Shown: in pieces, positions 36,049 to 46,544 of the stretch | How positions within the stretch are numbered: position 1 is the first letter of the stretch | Layout: each line of letters begins with the position of its first letter | Source of the DNA: Bacillus sp. (in: firmicutes) | GTDB taxonomy: Bacteria; Bacillota; Bacilli; Bacillales; JACDOC01 | Length of the DNA: 64,000 nucleotides | Assembly: GCA_017656295.1 (NCBI GenBank) | Contig: JACDOC010000006.1 | Span: 1-64,000 of the forward strand | Reading direction: 5' to 3' | Made by a program: the position numbers and the translations under genes | Notes under the pieces: generated by a model | Told to the model about the DNA's origin: nothing | The model's database searches: none | The model's input: the letters and a program-made list of their open reading frames with translations, nothing else

Positions 36049-37287
36049 ATGACATTACGTGAAGAAGCATTACATATGCATCGTGTTCATAGAGGAAAAC
36101 TTGAATCAAAATCAAAGGTGGAAGTTCGTAATGCGAAAGATTTGAGTTTAGCATATTCTCCTGGAGTGGCTGAACCTTGTAAAGTGATTTACGATAAGCC
36201 GGAGACGGTTTATGACTATACGATGAAAGGAAATATGGTTGCTGTCGTATCTGACGGGACTGCCGTATTAGGATTAGGAAATATCGGTCCTGAAGCCGCT
36301 CTGCCAGTTATGGAAGGAAAAGCGGTATTATTTAAAAGCTTTGCGGGAGTAGATGCGTTCCCGATTTGTTTGAATACGACTGATGTTGATAAAATTGTCG
36401 AAACGGTAAAATTATTAGAACCAACTTTCGGTGGAGTAAACTTAGAAGATATTGCCGCGCCAAACTGTTTCATTATTGAGGAACGTTTAAAGAAAGAAAC
36501 AAACATTCCAATTTTCCATGATGACCAGCATGGTACAGCGATTGTAACAGTTGCGGGGCTTGTGAATGCTTTGAAACTTGTTGGCAAAAAAATGTCCGAA
36601 ATTAAAGTTGTTGCTAACGGGGCTGGCGCAGCAGGAATTGCCATTATAAAGCTTTTATATAGTTATGGTGTTCGAGACATTATTATGTGCGATTCGAAAG
36701 GTGCTATTTATGAAGGGCGTCCTTATGGGATGAACGAAGTAAAAGCAGAAGTAGCTAAGTTTACAAATAGAGATAGATTGTCAGGTAGTTTAGCAGATGT
36801 TATTAAAGGAGCAGATGTCTTTATTGGTGTGTCTGTAGCGGGTGCTTTAACGGAAGAAATGGTTCGTTCAATGAATAGGGACCCAATTATTTTTGCGATG
36901 GCAAACCCGGTTCCTGAAATTATGCCAGAACAAGCAAAGGCAGCAGGAGCTAAAGTAGTCGGGACAGGTCGATCTGACTTCCCAAACCAAGTAAATAACG
37001 TACTTGCATTCCCTGGAATTTTCCGCGGGGCATTAGATGTTCGTGCGACGCACATTAATGAAAAAATGAAGGTAGCGGCAGTAGAAGCCATTGCCGGACT
37101 TATTGAAGAGCATGAATTAAGCCCTGATTACGTCATTCCAGCTCCGTTTGATCCACGAGTGGCACCAGCTGTTGCTGCTGCGGTGGCTAAAGCAGCTATG
37201 GAAACTGGTGTTGCGCGCTTAAAAGCTGATCCAGAAGAAATTCGAAAACGGACGATGGAAATGGCGGTCATTGGAAAAAGTGAGTGA
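36049..37287 (+). CDS. ytsJ: NAD(P)-dependent malic enzyme YtsJ
   Basis: Cytoplasmic enzyme of 412 residues that decarboxylates malate to pyruvate, making NADPH in the B. subtilis orthologue. The SLAYSPGVAEPC motif, FHDDQHGTA with the metal ligands, NGAGAAGIA Rossmann motif and AMANPVPEI are all present. It is the short bacterial form without a phosphotransacetylase tail. The ATG at 36049 follows GAAGGAG by 9 bases. The same frame starts earlier at a GTG inside the operator, which is not credible. The next gene overlaps its stop, making a two-gene operon. Confidence 0.94.
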   Translation: MTLREEALHMHRVHRGKLESKSKVEVRNAKDLSLAYSPGVAEPCKVIYDKPETVYDYTMKGNMVAVVSDGTAVLGLGNIGPEAALPVMEGKAVLFKSFAGVDAFPICLNTTDVDKIVETVKLLEPTFGGVNLEDIAAPNCFIIEERLKKETNIPIFHDDQHGTAIVTVAGLVNALKLVGKKMSEIKVVANGAGAAGIAIIKLLYSYGVRDIIMCDSKGAIYEGRPYGMNEVKAEVAKFTNRDRLSGSLADVIKGADVFIGVSVAGALTEEMVRSMNRDPIIFAMANPVPEIMPEQAKAAGAKVVGTGRSDFPNQVNNVLAFPGIFRGALDVRATHINEKMKVAAVEAIAGLIEEHELSPDYVIPAPFDPRVAPAVAAAVAKAAMETGVARLKADPEEIRKRTMEMAVIGKSE

Positions 37288-37913
37288 TGAAAATGAATAC
37301 ATCGCGCTCACAATCAAAGGTATATATTGAAATTGTGGAAAGTATCCGTGAAATGATTCAAAAAGATGGTCTGCAACCAGGAGACCGTCTTCCTTCTGAA
37401 CGAGAATTGAGTGAGTCTTTAGGGGTTGGACGTTCATCTGTACGAGAAGCGCTTCGTTCCCTTGAATTGCTCGGATTAATTGAAACAAGAAGAGGAGAAG
37501 GTACGTTCATTCGGGATTTTAAAGATCATCGACTCGTTGAGCTGTTAAGTACGTTTATTTTAACCGACGGAAAAGTGCAAGAAGACATTTTACAAACACT
37601 CTTTTCCGTTGAACAAGCATGTTTATTGCTTATGAAGCGTCAAGCTACTTTCCATACCGACGTTTTTAATGAACTTTTGCATGCTGACAAAAATGAAAAC
37701 GGTGAACATTTATGGTGTAAACTGTTTTCAGTACTAGACAACCGTTTACTAATGAAAATTTGGTCAATACTTTATGAATACGCACATCCTTTAAATCGAG
37801 AAACAAACATATCGGTTGAATCTTTTCAACATTTAATTCAAGCACTTGTAAACGGGACGGAAGAGGATGTCATTTTGCAATATAGACGTATTCGCAATTT
37901 GTCGGATGCTTAA
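37287..37913 (+). CDS. FadR-family GntR transcriptional regulator
   Basis: DNA-binding protein of about 208 residues. The N-terminal GntR winged HTH covers residues about 10-75 ([20 protein letters not shown] and [20 protein letters not shown]). The C-terminal helical FCD-like domain is short (about 125 residues) and lacks an obvious Asp-His-His metal set, so ligand type is unclear. The ribosome site is poor. Starts at GTG 37284, ATG 37287 or ATG 37293 all overlap or abut the ytsJ stop, implying coupling. Lying between malic enzyme and accDA, it probably senses a carboxylate or acyl compound in that pathway. Confidence 0.8.
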   Translation: MKMNTSRSQSKVYIEIVESIREMIQKDGLQPGDRLPSERELSESLGVGRSSVREALRSLELLGLIETRRGEGTFIRDFKDHRLVELLSTFILTDGKVQEDILQTLFSVEQACLLLMKRQATFHTDVFNELLHADKNENGEHLWCKLFSVLDNRLLMKIWSILYEYAHPLNRETNISVESFQHLIQALVNGTEEDVILQYRRIRNLSDA

Positions 37914-38014
37914 CGACACCGTATTACAAACAATTAACGCATTTTAAAGTACATTGGTTAAGACAAACATCTTTAACAGGAAAGTCGAATGCCTTACGTA
38001 AGGGAGGGTCATCA

Positions 38015-38884
38015 TTGTTAAAGGAATTATTTGCGAAGAATAAGAAAAAGAAATACGCCACCATCCCTTCAGAAGCAGCCAAACAAGATGTGCCTGAAGG
38101 AATTATGACAAAATGTCCACAATGTAAAAAAATTATGTATACAAAAGAGCTTGAAAAAAATTTAAAAGTATGCTCGCATTGTGGGTATCATCACCAAATG
38201 AATGCCCATGAACGTATTCAAAGCTTACTTGACGAAGGATCATTTCAAGAATTTGATCAAAACATGGTTTCTACAAACCCGCTCCAGTTCCCTGACTACT
38301 TAGAAAAACTAGAAAAGGACCGTCAAAAATCTAAATTAAATGAAGCTGTTGTCACTGGAATCGGAAAAATTAATGGCTTTGAAGTGGTCATTGCGATTAT
38401 GGATTCAAGTTTCCGAATGGGAAGTATGGGTTCGGTCGTAGGCGAAAAGATCACAAGAGCAATTGAATTAGCGATGGAACGATCATTACCTTTCATTATT
38501 TTTACTGCTTCCGGTGGCGCACGGATGCAAGAAGGAGTTTTATCCTTAATGCAAATGGCTAAAACGAGCGCTGCATTAAAAGCGTTTAGTGAAAAAGGTG
38601 GACTCATTATTTCCGTGATGACTCATCCGACAACTGGTGGGGTATCAGCAAGTTTTGCGTCCCTAGGAGATTATAACTTTGCTGAGCCCGGTGCATTGAT
38701 TGGCTTTGCTGGACGTCGAATCATTGAACAAACGATTCGCGAGGAGCTTCCTGAAGATTTCCAAACGGCCGAGTTTTTATTAAAACACGGTCAATTAGAT
38801 GCGGTGATTTCCCGTCTAGAATTAAAGGACAAGTTAACAACAGTCTTAGACATCCACCATGCTGGAGGTGAGGGCGGATGGTAA
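38015..38884 (+). CDS. accD: Acetyl-CoA carboxylase carboxyltransferase beta subunit
   Basis: Subunit of 289 residues that, with AccA, transfers CO2 from carboxybiotin to acetyl-CoA, making malonyl-CoA for fatty acids. An N-terminal zinc ribbon holds C34, C37, C53 and C56 (CPQC, CSHC). The crotonase-like carboxyltransferase core follows ([24 protein letters not shown]). TTG at 38015 lies 6 bases after AGGGAGGG; a TTG start is also what I recall for B. subtilis accD. It overlaps accA by seven bases. No FapR site is evident in the 100-base leader. Confidence 0.95.
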   Translation: MLKELFAKNKKKKYATIPSEAAKQDVPEGIMTKCPQCKKIMYTKELEKNLKVCSHCGYHHQMNAHERIQSLLDEGSFQEFDQNMVSTNPLQFPDYLEKLEKDRQKSKLNEAVVTGIGKINGFEVVIAIMDSSFRMGSMGSVVGEKITRAIELAMERSLPFIIFTASGGARMQEGVLSLMQMAKTSAALKAFSEKGGLIISVMTHPTTGGVSASFASLGDYNFAEPGALIGFAGRRIIEQTIREELPEDFQTAEFLLKHGQLDAVISRLELKDKLTTVLDIHHAGGEGGW

Positions 38885-39858
38885 ACACGTTAGAATTTGA
38901 ACGTCCGGTCGTTGAACTGCGCCAAAAAATTGCCGAACTAAAAGAATTCACGAAAACCTCTGACGTGGATTTGTCATCTGAAATTGAAAAATTAGAGGCA
39001 AGACTTGAAAATTTAGAAAAAGAAATATACGAAAATATGAAGCCGTGGGATCGAGTACAAATTGCTCGACATCCACAACGACCTACAACGTTAGATTATA
39101 TTTCTTATTTATTTACTGATTTTATGGAATTGCATGGGGATCGTTTATACGGTGATGATGAAGCCATTGTCGGTGGAATTGCGAAATACCACGGGTTACC
39201 GGTTACGGTCATCGGACATCAACGCGGAAAAGATACGAAAGAAAACATTCGTCGAAATTTCGGTATGCCTCATCCAGAAGGCTATCGAAAAGCGTTACGC
39301 CTCATGAAACAAGCTGAAAAGTTTTCACGTCCGATTATTTGTTTTATAGATACAAAAGGGGCGTATCCTGGGAAGGCTGCTGAAGAGCGTGGCCAAAGTG
39401 AAGCTATTGCTAGAAATCTGTTTGAAATGGCTGGTTTGAAAGTACCGATTGTATGTATTGTCATCGGTGAAGGTGGAAGTGGTGGAGCGCTGGCATTAGG
39501 AGTTGGAAACCATATTCACATGCTTGAAAACTCAACTTACTCTGTTATTTCTCCTGAAGGTGCAGCAGCGCTTCTTTGGAAGGATTCCTCTTTAGCAAAA
39601 CGGGCGGCAGAAACGATGAAAATTACGGCTCCAGACTTAAAAGAACTTGGCATTATTGATGAAATCATTCCAGAAGTACGTGGAGGAGCTCATCAAGATG
39701 TGAAAGCTCAAGCGGAAGAAATCGACAAAGTCTTAAAAACATCGCTTCAACAATTGATGCAGTTAAGCGAAGACGAATTAGTTGCTCATCGATACGATAA
39801 GTATAAACAAATTGGTGAATATACAACAATCCAAACATTGGAAGAAGTGAAATCATAA
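38878..39858 (+). CDS. accA: Acetyl-CoA carboxylase carboxyltransferase alpha subunit
   Basis: Partner of AccD, 326 residues. A helical N-terminal region (residues 1-60) is followed by the carboxyltransferase domain with [40 protein letters not shown] and [14 protein letters not shown] segments that form the oxyanion holes (each given in part of the conserved run). The ATG overlaps the accD end and follows GGAGGTGAGGGCGG, so translation is coupled. A perfect terminator closes the accDA operon. Confidence 0.96.
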   Translation: MVNTLEFERPVVELRQKIAELKEFTKTSDVDLSSEIEKLEARLENLEKEIYENMKPWDRVQIARHPQRPTTLDYISYLFTDFMELHGDRLYGDDEAIVGGIAKYHGLPVTVIGHQRGKDTKENIRRNFGMPHPEGYRKALRLMKQAEKFSRPIICFIDTKGAYPGKAAEERGQSEAIARNLFEMAGLKVPIVCIVIGEGGSGGALALGVGNHIHMLENSTYSVISPEGAAALLWKDSSLAKRAAETMKITAPDLKELGIIDEIIPEVRGGAHQDVKAQAEEIDKVLKTSLQQLMQLSEDELVAHRYDKYKQIGEYTTIQTLEEVKS

Positions 39859-39865
39859 TGAAACC

Positions 39866-39907
39866 ACAGCTGACTCAACACCTCATTGGGTCAGCTGTTC
39901 CTTTTTT
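39866..39907 (+). terminator. Terminator of accDA
   Basis: ACAGCTGA pairs with TCAGCTGT around a 17-base loop; CCTTTTTT follows. Confidence 0.8.
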
Positions 39908-39972
39908 GAAAAAATTTAGACAAATTTAAAACGCTTTCAGTTACCTAATAATTTCGTCTTTTTTTAACTCAG

Positions 39973-40001
39973 TTGAGATACATTTCTCTTCATGTTATGT
40001 T
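39973..40001 (+). promoter_or_regulatory. Candidate promoter of pfkA-pyk
   Basis: TTGAGA (39973-39978), 17 bases, TATGTT (39996-40001). This would give a leader of about 200 bases. The rest of the 347-base gap before pfkA has no gene I can see. Confidence 0.45.
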
Positions 40002-40148
40002 AGAAATGCTTGAAGTGTATATAAAAAAAGGGGCATGAATTCCTGATAGATACTGTTAAATTTAGGAAATGACGTACATAGTAATACTAGAACTTTTTTA
40101 CATCTGATACGTCTTCCTTCAAATGTCTCATATTTGTCATACGCTTAA

Positions 40149-41165
<1,017 letters not shown>

Positions 41166-41194
41166 TCGTATATAACAATGGAGGTTTTATACGC

Positions 41195-42955
41195 ATGAGA
41201 AAAACAAAAATTGTTTGTACCATTGGTCCTGCAAGTGAAAGTGTTGAGAAGTTAGTACAACTAATGGAAGCGGGTATGAACGTCGCTCGTCTTAACTTCT
41301 CTCACGGAGACTATGAAGAACATGGACAACGGATTAAAAACATTCGCGAAGCAGCAAAAATCACTGGGAAAACAGTAGGGATTTTACTTGATACAAAAGG
41401 TCCAGAAATTCGTACACATACGATGGAAAACGGAGCGATTGAATTAAAAGAAGGTACTAATGTCATCGTCTCCATGAAAGAAGTTGTTGGAACACCAGAA
41501 AAATTCTCGATCACCTATCCAGGTTTAATTGATGATGTAGAAGTTGGTTCTAAAATATTATTAGACGACGGATTAATCGGGTTAGAAGTCACTCAAATTG
41601 ATAAAGAAAACGGTGAAATTCATACGAAAGTATTAAATAGCGGAACATTAAAAAATAAAAAAGGTGTGAATGTACCTGGAGTTTCCGTCAAACTTCCTGG
41701 TATTACAGAAAAAGATGCGAACGATATTGTGTTCGGTATCGAACAAGGTATTGATTTTATCGCTGCATCTTTTGTTCGTCGAGCATCTGACGTATTAGAA
41801 ATTCGTGAATTACTTGAAAAACATCATGCAACACACATTCAAATTATTCCAAAGATTGAGAATCAAGAAGGCGTTGACAACATCGACGAAATTTTAGAAG
41901 TGTCAGACGGCTTAATGGTTGCGCGTGGGGACTTGGGAGTAGAAATTCCGGCTGAGGAAGTACCGCTTGTGCAAAAAGCATTGATTAAAAAATGTAATGA
42001 ACTTGGAAAACCTGTTATAACGGCTACACAAATGCTTGATTCAATGCAACGCAATCCACGTCCGACTCGTGCCGAAGCAAGTGACGTTGCCAATGCAATT
42101 TTTGACGGAACTGATGCTATTATGCTTTCTGGAGAAACTGCAGCTGGTTTATATCCAGTAGAAGCAGTACAAACAATGCATAATATTGCTTCTCGTGCAG
42201 AACAAGCGTTAGATTACCGAAAAGAACTTTCTAATCGTACAAAAAAATGTAACCACACCATGACAGATGCGATTGGACAATCGGTTGCACATACAGCTTT
42301 AAACTTAGATGTGAATGCGATTGTGACACCGACGGAAAGCGGCCATACTGCTAAAGTCATTTCTAAATATCGTCCGAAAGCCCCGATTGTTGCAGTTACA
42401 TCTGACGAATCAGTTTCACGTCGTCTTGCCCTTGTATGGGGAGTGTATCCACAATTAGGTAAGCGAGTAGATACCACAGACGAAATGCTTGAGATGGCTG
42501 TTCATGAAAGCTTAAATAGCGGTATCGTTTCTCACGGAGACATTGTCGTTATTACAGCAGGTGTTCCTGTTGGTGAAACTGGTACAACGAACTTAATGAA
42601 AATTCACGTCGTTGGCGATATTTTAGCTAAAGGTCAAGGAATTGGTCGCCGTTCCGCATACGGGAAAGTAGTTATTGCTAAAACGGCTGAAGAAGCATTA
42701 CAAAAAGTGACAGAAGGATCTGTTCTTGTCACTTTAGGAACAGATAAAGAAATGATTCCTGCGATCGAAAAATGTAGTGCAGTAATTACTGAAGAAGGCG
42801 GATTAACAAGTCATGCCGCTGTGGTCGGTATTAACTTAGGCATTCCTGTCATCGTTGGTGTAGAAAATGCGGTTGGTATGTTAAAAGACGGACAAGAAAT
42901 TACCGTCGATGCTGCTCAAGGTGTTATTTACAATGGACATGCCAGCGTGCTTTAA
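41195..42955 (+). CDS. pyk: Pyruvate kinase with C-terminal PEP-utiliser domain
   Basis: Glycolytic enzyme of 586 residues that makes pyruvate and ATP from PEP. The core barrel carries [22 protein letters not shown], the metal/lysine region [17 protein letters not shown] and [11 protein letters not shown], and [10 protein letters not shown]. About 110 extra C-terminal residues form the PEP-utilisers mobile-like domain typical of Bacillus ([14 protein letters not shown]; here Thr-Ser-His-Ala). Its phospho-His equivalent is present, but its role in pyruvate kinase is unclear. GGAGG lies about 10 bases before the ATG. It ends the pfkA operon. Confidence 0.96.
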   Translation: MRKTKIVCTIGPASESVEKLVQLMEAGMNVARLNFSHGDYEEHGQRIKNIREAAKITGKTVGILLDTKGPEIRTHTMENGAIELKEGTNVIVSMKEVVGTPEKFSITYPGLIDDVEVGSKILLDDGLIGLEVTQIDKENGEIHTKVLNSGTLKNKKGVNVPGVSVKLPGITEKDANDIVFGIEQGIDFIAASFVRRASDVLEIRELLEKHHATHIQIIPKIENQEGVDNIDEILEVSDGLMVARGDLGVEIPAEEVPLVQKALIKKCNELGKPVITATQMLDSMQRNPRPTRAEASDVANAIFDGTDAIMLSGETAAGLYPVEAVQTMHNIASRAEQALDYRKELSNRTKKCNHTMTDAIGQSVAHTALNLDVNAIVTPTESGHTAKVISKYRPKAPIVAVTSDESVSRRLALVWGVYPQLGKRVDTTDEMLEMAVHESLNSGIVSHGDIVVITAGVPVGETGTTNLMKIHVVGDILAKGQGIGRRSAYGKVVIAKTAEEALQKVTEGSVLVTLGTDKEMIPAIEKCSAVITEEGGLTSHAAVVGINLGIPVIVGVENAVGMLKDGQEITVDAAQGVIYNGHASVL

Positions 42956-42963
42956 TTGATGGT

Positions 42964-43007
42964 AAGACTGACTTTTCCTGTTTTTTAGGGAGAGTTGGTC
43001 TTTTTTT
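42964..43007 (+). terminator. Terminator of pfkA-pyk
   Basis: AAGACTGACTTTTCC pairs with GGGAGAGTTGGTCTT (several G-T pairs), followed by T7. Confidence 0.88.
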
Positions 43008-43059
43008 ATTAAAAGGCTATGTTATGTTTCATTGTTGATTTTTAGCAAGTTGTTCACAC

Positions 43060-43155
43060 GGCGGCGACTCCAGCGGGAACAATAAGACAAGCAAGACCCT
43101 TACTTGAGCGTAGCGAGGGATGCGGCTTGCGGCTTGCCCGCGGAAAGCGTCCGCC
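43060..43155. repeat. GC-rich hairpin repeat, copy 2
   Basis: It shares GGCGGCGACTCC-GCGGGAAC at the left and CCCGCGGAAAGCGTCCGCC at the right with copy 1 at 124-225, while the centre differs. The centre still pairs with itself (CAAGC with GCTTG). It fills most of the 415-base gap between pyk and fxsA. The remaining 200 bases are AT-rich and show no gene. Confidence 0.75.
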
Positions 43156-43370
43156 ACAAGCGTAATGTATACATATCAACAATATCATTTAACTGAGCCA
43201 CTTAAAAATATTGTGTACTCATATGATAAGAAATGGATAGAAACCGATAATAGTAGAAAGTATAAGGGAAAGGTGTCAAGTAAAATGTTGTATAACCTTT
43301 GGTACATACTTTTAGATAAAAATATGATATACTTTCACATAATAAAAAAGATGGGGGATCGATTTTTCGA

Positions 43371-43757
43371 ATGAGATACTTGATTTTATTATTAATTGTT
43401 ATGCCTGCCTTAGAAATTGGGCTGCTTCTATATTCAGGAAAAGTGTTAGGAGTATTACCAACGGTGTTTCTCATTATTTTCACAGGGGTATTAGGCGCCT
43501 ATTTAGCTAAAAAACAAGGATTAGATATTTTGAACCAAGCGAAAAAAGAACTACAATACGGTCGAGTACCAAGTGAAGCAATCATCGACGGATTATTTGT
43601 TCTTGTTGGAGGTACGGTGTTACTTACGCCCGGGTTTATTACTGATACACTCGGATTTTTATTCCTTTTCCCATACACACGTCGATGGTTCAAACCTCTC
43701 GTTTATCGCTTGTTTCGAAAATGGATTGACAAAGGGAATATCATTATACTGCGGTAA
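43371..43757 (+). CDS. fxsA: FxsA-family membrane protein
   Basis: Membrane protein of 128 residues with three to four hydrophobic segments (MRYLILLLIVMPALEIGLLL, VLPTVFLIIFTGVLGAYLA, GLFVLVGGTVLLTPGFITD). The LLTPGFITDTLGFLFLFP motif is diagnostic of FxsA, named for suppressing F exclusion of phage T7 in E. coli. Its normal role is unknown. The ATG follows GGGGGAT at a rather long 12-base spacing. It sits after pyk as ytzA does in B. subtilis. The C-terminal tail is basic and cytoplasmic. Confidence 0.88.
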   Translation: MRYLILLLIVMPALEIGLLLYSGKVLGVLPTVFLIIFTGVLGAYLAKKQGLDILNQAKKELQYGRVPSEAIIDGLFVLVGGTVLLTPGFITDTLGFLFLFPYTRRWFKPLVYRLFRKWIDKGNIIILR

Positions 43758-43799
43758 CTAAAAAGAGCTGACTGCTTAACCGGGTCAGCTCTTTTTAGT
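43757..43799. terminator. Bidirectional terminator between fxsA and ytvI
   Basis: A perfect 16-bp stem, ACTAAAAAGAGCTGAC with GTCAGCTCTTTTTAGT. The fxsA stop is at its left edge and ytvI converges on it. Confidence 0.93.
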
Positions 43800-43801
43800 T
43801 G

Positions 43802-44920
43802 TTAGTTTGTTTTTGGTCCCATAATAAAATTCCATACATCACGAAACACATTCGCTCGATTTAGTGCGCATAGTACCACTAAAGCGACAGGCCCTAAAAT
43901 GAGTCCTAAAAATCCAACAAGCTTAAAGCCAACAAATAAGGCGACCAGCGTAGCGAGTGGATCGAGCCCGATGCTTGATGATAAAATTTTAGGTTCCATA
44001 AATTGACGCTGAACAACGACGACCAAATAAAGAACTCCTAATCCGATTCCTAAACCAATATTACCTGTTACGATTTCATAAATAATCCAAGGGACAAAAA
44101 TGGCCCCTGTTCCTAAATAAGGTAGAATATCGACCACTCCGATAATTAAGGAAATGGTAATCGCATAATCTACTCGCAAAATTAACAAACCGATCAATAC
44201 GATGACAGTTGTGATTGAAATCAATGTCAATTGAGCACGGATGAAACCAACTAACGCTTTCTTTAAATCATTAAATACGGTCCGCCCACTCAATTGAGCT
44301 TTTTCTGGTAACCAACGGACGAATAGATTTTTCAAGCGGTCCCAATCTTTGCTAATAAAGAATGTAGCCAACATGGAGAAGACTAGGACGGTCGCCACGT
44401 TTGGAATCCATGAAATTAAAATAGGTAACTTTTGAAAAAAGGATTGAATAAACGTTCCAACGCTTGAGGCGATTTTTTCACCTGTGTTTTGGATATTCTC
44501 TATAATCGTTTCTTGCTGGCTAGCGTCTAAATTATTAAAAAAGCTTGAAGCGTAATTATAAAACGGAATGACTTGAGCGGTAATTAACTGCTCTCCATAT
44601 TCAATCAATGTGGCAAAATGTTTTGGGACGATTTGTGCTAAATAGTCAGCTCCTGACACAATTTCAGCGATTAGAAGCGTAATTAGCCCTATCAACAGCC
44701 CGATAATAATGACCAATGCAATAAAAACAGCAATTCCTCTTGGCATTTTTGCTTTTTTCTCTAATAAGTTCACGAGTGGATTAATCATTAATGCAATTAA
44801 AATAGCAATAATAAATGGATATGTCAGCTTTGACAATTCAATCAATGTCCATCCGCCAAAAAAGACGATGCCGACAACGAGTAAAAATCGAATGGTGCGA
44901 TTTATGTAGACAATGTTCAA
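43802..44920 (-). CDS. ytvI: AI-2E-transporter-family membrane protein YtvI
   Basis: Integral membrane protein of 372 residues with about eight hydrophobic segments and a large soluble loop after the third (residues about 95-155). The C-terminal half holds the conserved DILPYLGTGAIFVPWIIYE and FVGFKLVGFLGLILGPV regions. The family (PerM/YtvI) is called AI-2 exporters but the Bacillus members are often annotated as sporulation integral membrane proteins; substrate unknown. TTG at 44920 lies 7 bases after GGAGGG. In B. subtilis ytwI lies between this gene and citZ; here it is missing. Confidence 0.87.
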   Translation of the reverse strand: MNIVYINRTIRFLLVVGIVFFGGWTLIELSKLTYPFIIAILIALMINPLVNLLEKKAKMPRGIAVFIALVIIIGLLIGLITLLIAEIVSGADYLAQIVPKHFATLIEYGEQLITAQVIPFYNYASSFFNNLDASQQETIIENIQNTGEKIASSVGTFIQSFFQKLPILISWIPNVATVLVFSMLATFFISKDWDRLKNLFVRWLPEKAQLSGRTVFNDLKKALVGFIRAQLTLISITTVIVLIGLLILRVDYAITISLIIGVVDILPYLGTGAIFVPWIIYEIVTGNIGLGIGLGVLYLVVVVQRQFMEPKILSSSIGLDPLATLVALFVGFKLVGFLGLILGPVALVVLCALNRANVFRDVWNFIMGPKTN

Positions 44921-45125
44921 TCATTTTCCCTCCTATATCAAGGTTATACTTTAATTTTAAGTGTCCTCTCTTCTAAAAAAAAGTACTAATCTACTCTACG
45001 AATCAAACGAATTGGAGATTCAATTATCAAGATATTTTTTCACTTCCTCAACATGATTTCCAGCCTCCACTGTTTTTATATGTTTTTCTAAAAAAATATT
45101 TTTTAAATATTTTAAGTTGTTTGGA

Positions 45126-45173
45126 TTCACAAAAGTCTGATAATTGTTTATAATAAGAATGTAAGCGCATCCC
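45126..45173 (+). promoter_or_regulatory. citZ promoter with CcpA site at the transcription start
   Basis: TTCACA (45126-45131), 17 bases, and an exact TATAAT (45149-45154). TGTAAGCGCATCCC at 45160-45173 matches the cre consensus at 12 of 14 positions and covers the start, a place where CcpA represses. ATAA/TTAT elements around the -10 could also suit CcpC, which controls citZ in B. subtilis. Confidence 0.68.
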
Positions 45174-45228
45174 AATTTTATCCTTCATTTGTAAAACGAT
45201 TTGGACAAGCAAACTGTAGCAGTGTTGA

Positions 45229-45287
45229 ACAAGCGCTCGCTTGTCGTTTGGAAAAGCTTTTAACACCCACTCATAGTTTCATGAGTG
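45229..45287 (+). promoter_or_regulatory. Hairpins in the citZ leader
   Basis: The transcript from about 45161 to 45322 can form ACAAGC/GCTTGT (45229-45244) and CACTCAT/ATGAGTG (45268-45287). Aconitase is reported to bind the citZ leader in B. subtilis; whether these hairpins are that target is unproven. Confidence 0.4.
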
Positions 45288-45322
45288 ATAGGGAAATTAT
45301 AAAGGCAAAGGAGAGATGGTTT

Positions 45323-46441
45323 ATGACAGCTACTCGCGGTCTTGAAGGCATTGTAGCGACAACATCTTCAATTAGCTCCATTATTGATGACACCCTTACA
45401 TATGTTGGGTACAACATTGATGATTTAGCAGAACACGCAAGCTTTGAAGAGGTTATTTATTTGCTTTGGCATCGTCGTCTACCAACAAAAGCTGAATTGG
45501 ATGAGATTAAAAAAGATTTGGCAGAAAATGCGGAATTACCGAAAGAAGTTCTAGACCACTTTAAAACATATCCAATTAAACAAGTTCACCCAATGGCAGC
45601 TCTTCGCACAGCGGTTTCTTTATTAGGATTATTTGACCCTGAAGCGGACGAAATGACAGAAGAAGCGAACTATCGTAAAGCGATTCGTTTACAAGCAAAA
45701 ATACCAACAATTGTTACTGCGTTTTCTCGTATTCGCAAAGGGTTAGAACCGGTTGCTCCACGAAAAGATTTAAGTTTTGCGGCTAATTTCTTGTATATGC
45801 TTACTGGAAACGAACCTGATGAAATTGCGGTGGAAGCGTTTAACAAAGCGCTTGTTTTACATGCCGATCATGAATTAAATGCGTCTACATTTACGGCTCG
45901 TGTTTGTGTTGCGACCCTTTCCGACGTGTATTCAGGTATTACATCGGCCATCGGTGCTCTAAAAGGACCTTTACATGGTGGTGCTAACGAGCAAGTAATG
46001 AAAATGTTAACAGAAATTGGATCTATCGAAAATGTAGAACCATATATTCACAACAAGTTGAACAATAAAGAAAAAATTATGGGCTTTGGCCATCGCGTTT
46101 ATCGTAAAGGTGATCCTCGTGCAAAACATTTACGTAAAATGTCTGAAAAACTGACGAAACTTACAGGTGAACCTCATTGGTATGACATGTCTACAAAAAT
46201 TGAAGAAATTGTTACATCTGAAAAAGGCTTACCACCTAACGTCGATTTCTATTCTGCGTCTGTGTACCATAGCCTAGGAATCGATCATGATCTATTTACC
46301 CCAATTTTTGCCGTAAGCCGCGTATCCGGATGGTTAGCTCATATTTTAGAGCAATATGCAAACAATCGTCTCATCCGTCCGCGTGCTGAATACACAGGTC
46401 CTGGTAAGCAACAATACGTACCAATTGAACAGCGTGGATAA
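45323..46441 (+). CDS. citZ: Citrate synthase II
   Basis: Enzyme of 372 residues condensing oxaloacetate and acetyl-CoA to citrate; the main Bacillus TCA citrate synthase. Catalytic signatures are HADHELNAST, GALKGPLHGGANE and MGFGHRVYRKGDPRA, with the Asp of PPNVDFYSASVY completing the triad. The ATG at 45323 follows AAGGAG by 9 bases; an earlier in-frame ATG is inside the leader hairpins and is rejected. It is first gene of citZ-icd-mdh. Control by CcpA, and probably CcpC and aconitase, is expected. Confidence 0.96.
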   Translation: MTATRGLEGIVATTSSISSIIDDTLTYVGYNIDDLAEHASFEEVIYLLWHRRLPTKAELDEIKKDLAENAELPKEVLDHFKTYPIKQVHPMAALRTAVSLLGLFDPEADEMTEEANYRKAIRLQAKIPTIVTAFSRIRKGLEPVAPRKDLSFAANFLYMLTGNEPDEIAVEAFNKALVLHADHELNASTFTARVCVATLSDVYSGITSAIGALKGPLHGGANEQVMKMLTEIGSIENVEPYIHNKLNNKEKIMGFGHRVYRKGDPRAKHLRKMSEKLTKLTGEPHWYDMSTKIEEIVTSEKGLPPNVDFYSASVYHSLGIDHDLFTPIFAVSRVSGWLAHILEQYANNRLIRPRAEYTGPGKQQYVPIEQRG

Positions 46442-46488
46442 TCCTCTATTTACAAATATTAAAAATATTGATTCAATAGTTATTGAAT

Positions 46489-46520
46489 AAAGGTTAGAGG
46501 CGTCATGCTTTCTAACCTTT
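46489..46520 (+). promoter_or_regulatory. Intercistronic hairpin between citZ and icd
   Basis: AAAGGTTAGA pairs perfectly with TCTAACCTTT around a 12-base loop, followed by GATATTG instead of a T run. It resembles a partial terminator or a processing/stability element rather than a full stop. Confidence 0.6.
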
Positions 46521-46544
46521 GATATTGAAATTGGAGGGAATAGC

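Noticed and set aside
37950-37980. Possible second operator for the FadR-type regulator before accD
   Set aside because: TTGGTTAAGACAAA keeps only one half of the palindrome and its spacing is wrong.
43120-43374. Open frame of 84 codons running from repeat copy 2 to fxsA
   Set aside because: No ribosome site, half repeat and half AT-rich spacer; no protein-like pattern.
45048-45266. Minus-strand open frame of 72 codons between ytvI and citZ
   Set aside because: It lies antisense to the citZ promoter, cre and leader, has no credible ribosome site and an odd composition. The control signals explain the DNA better.
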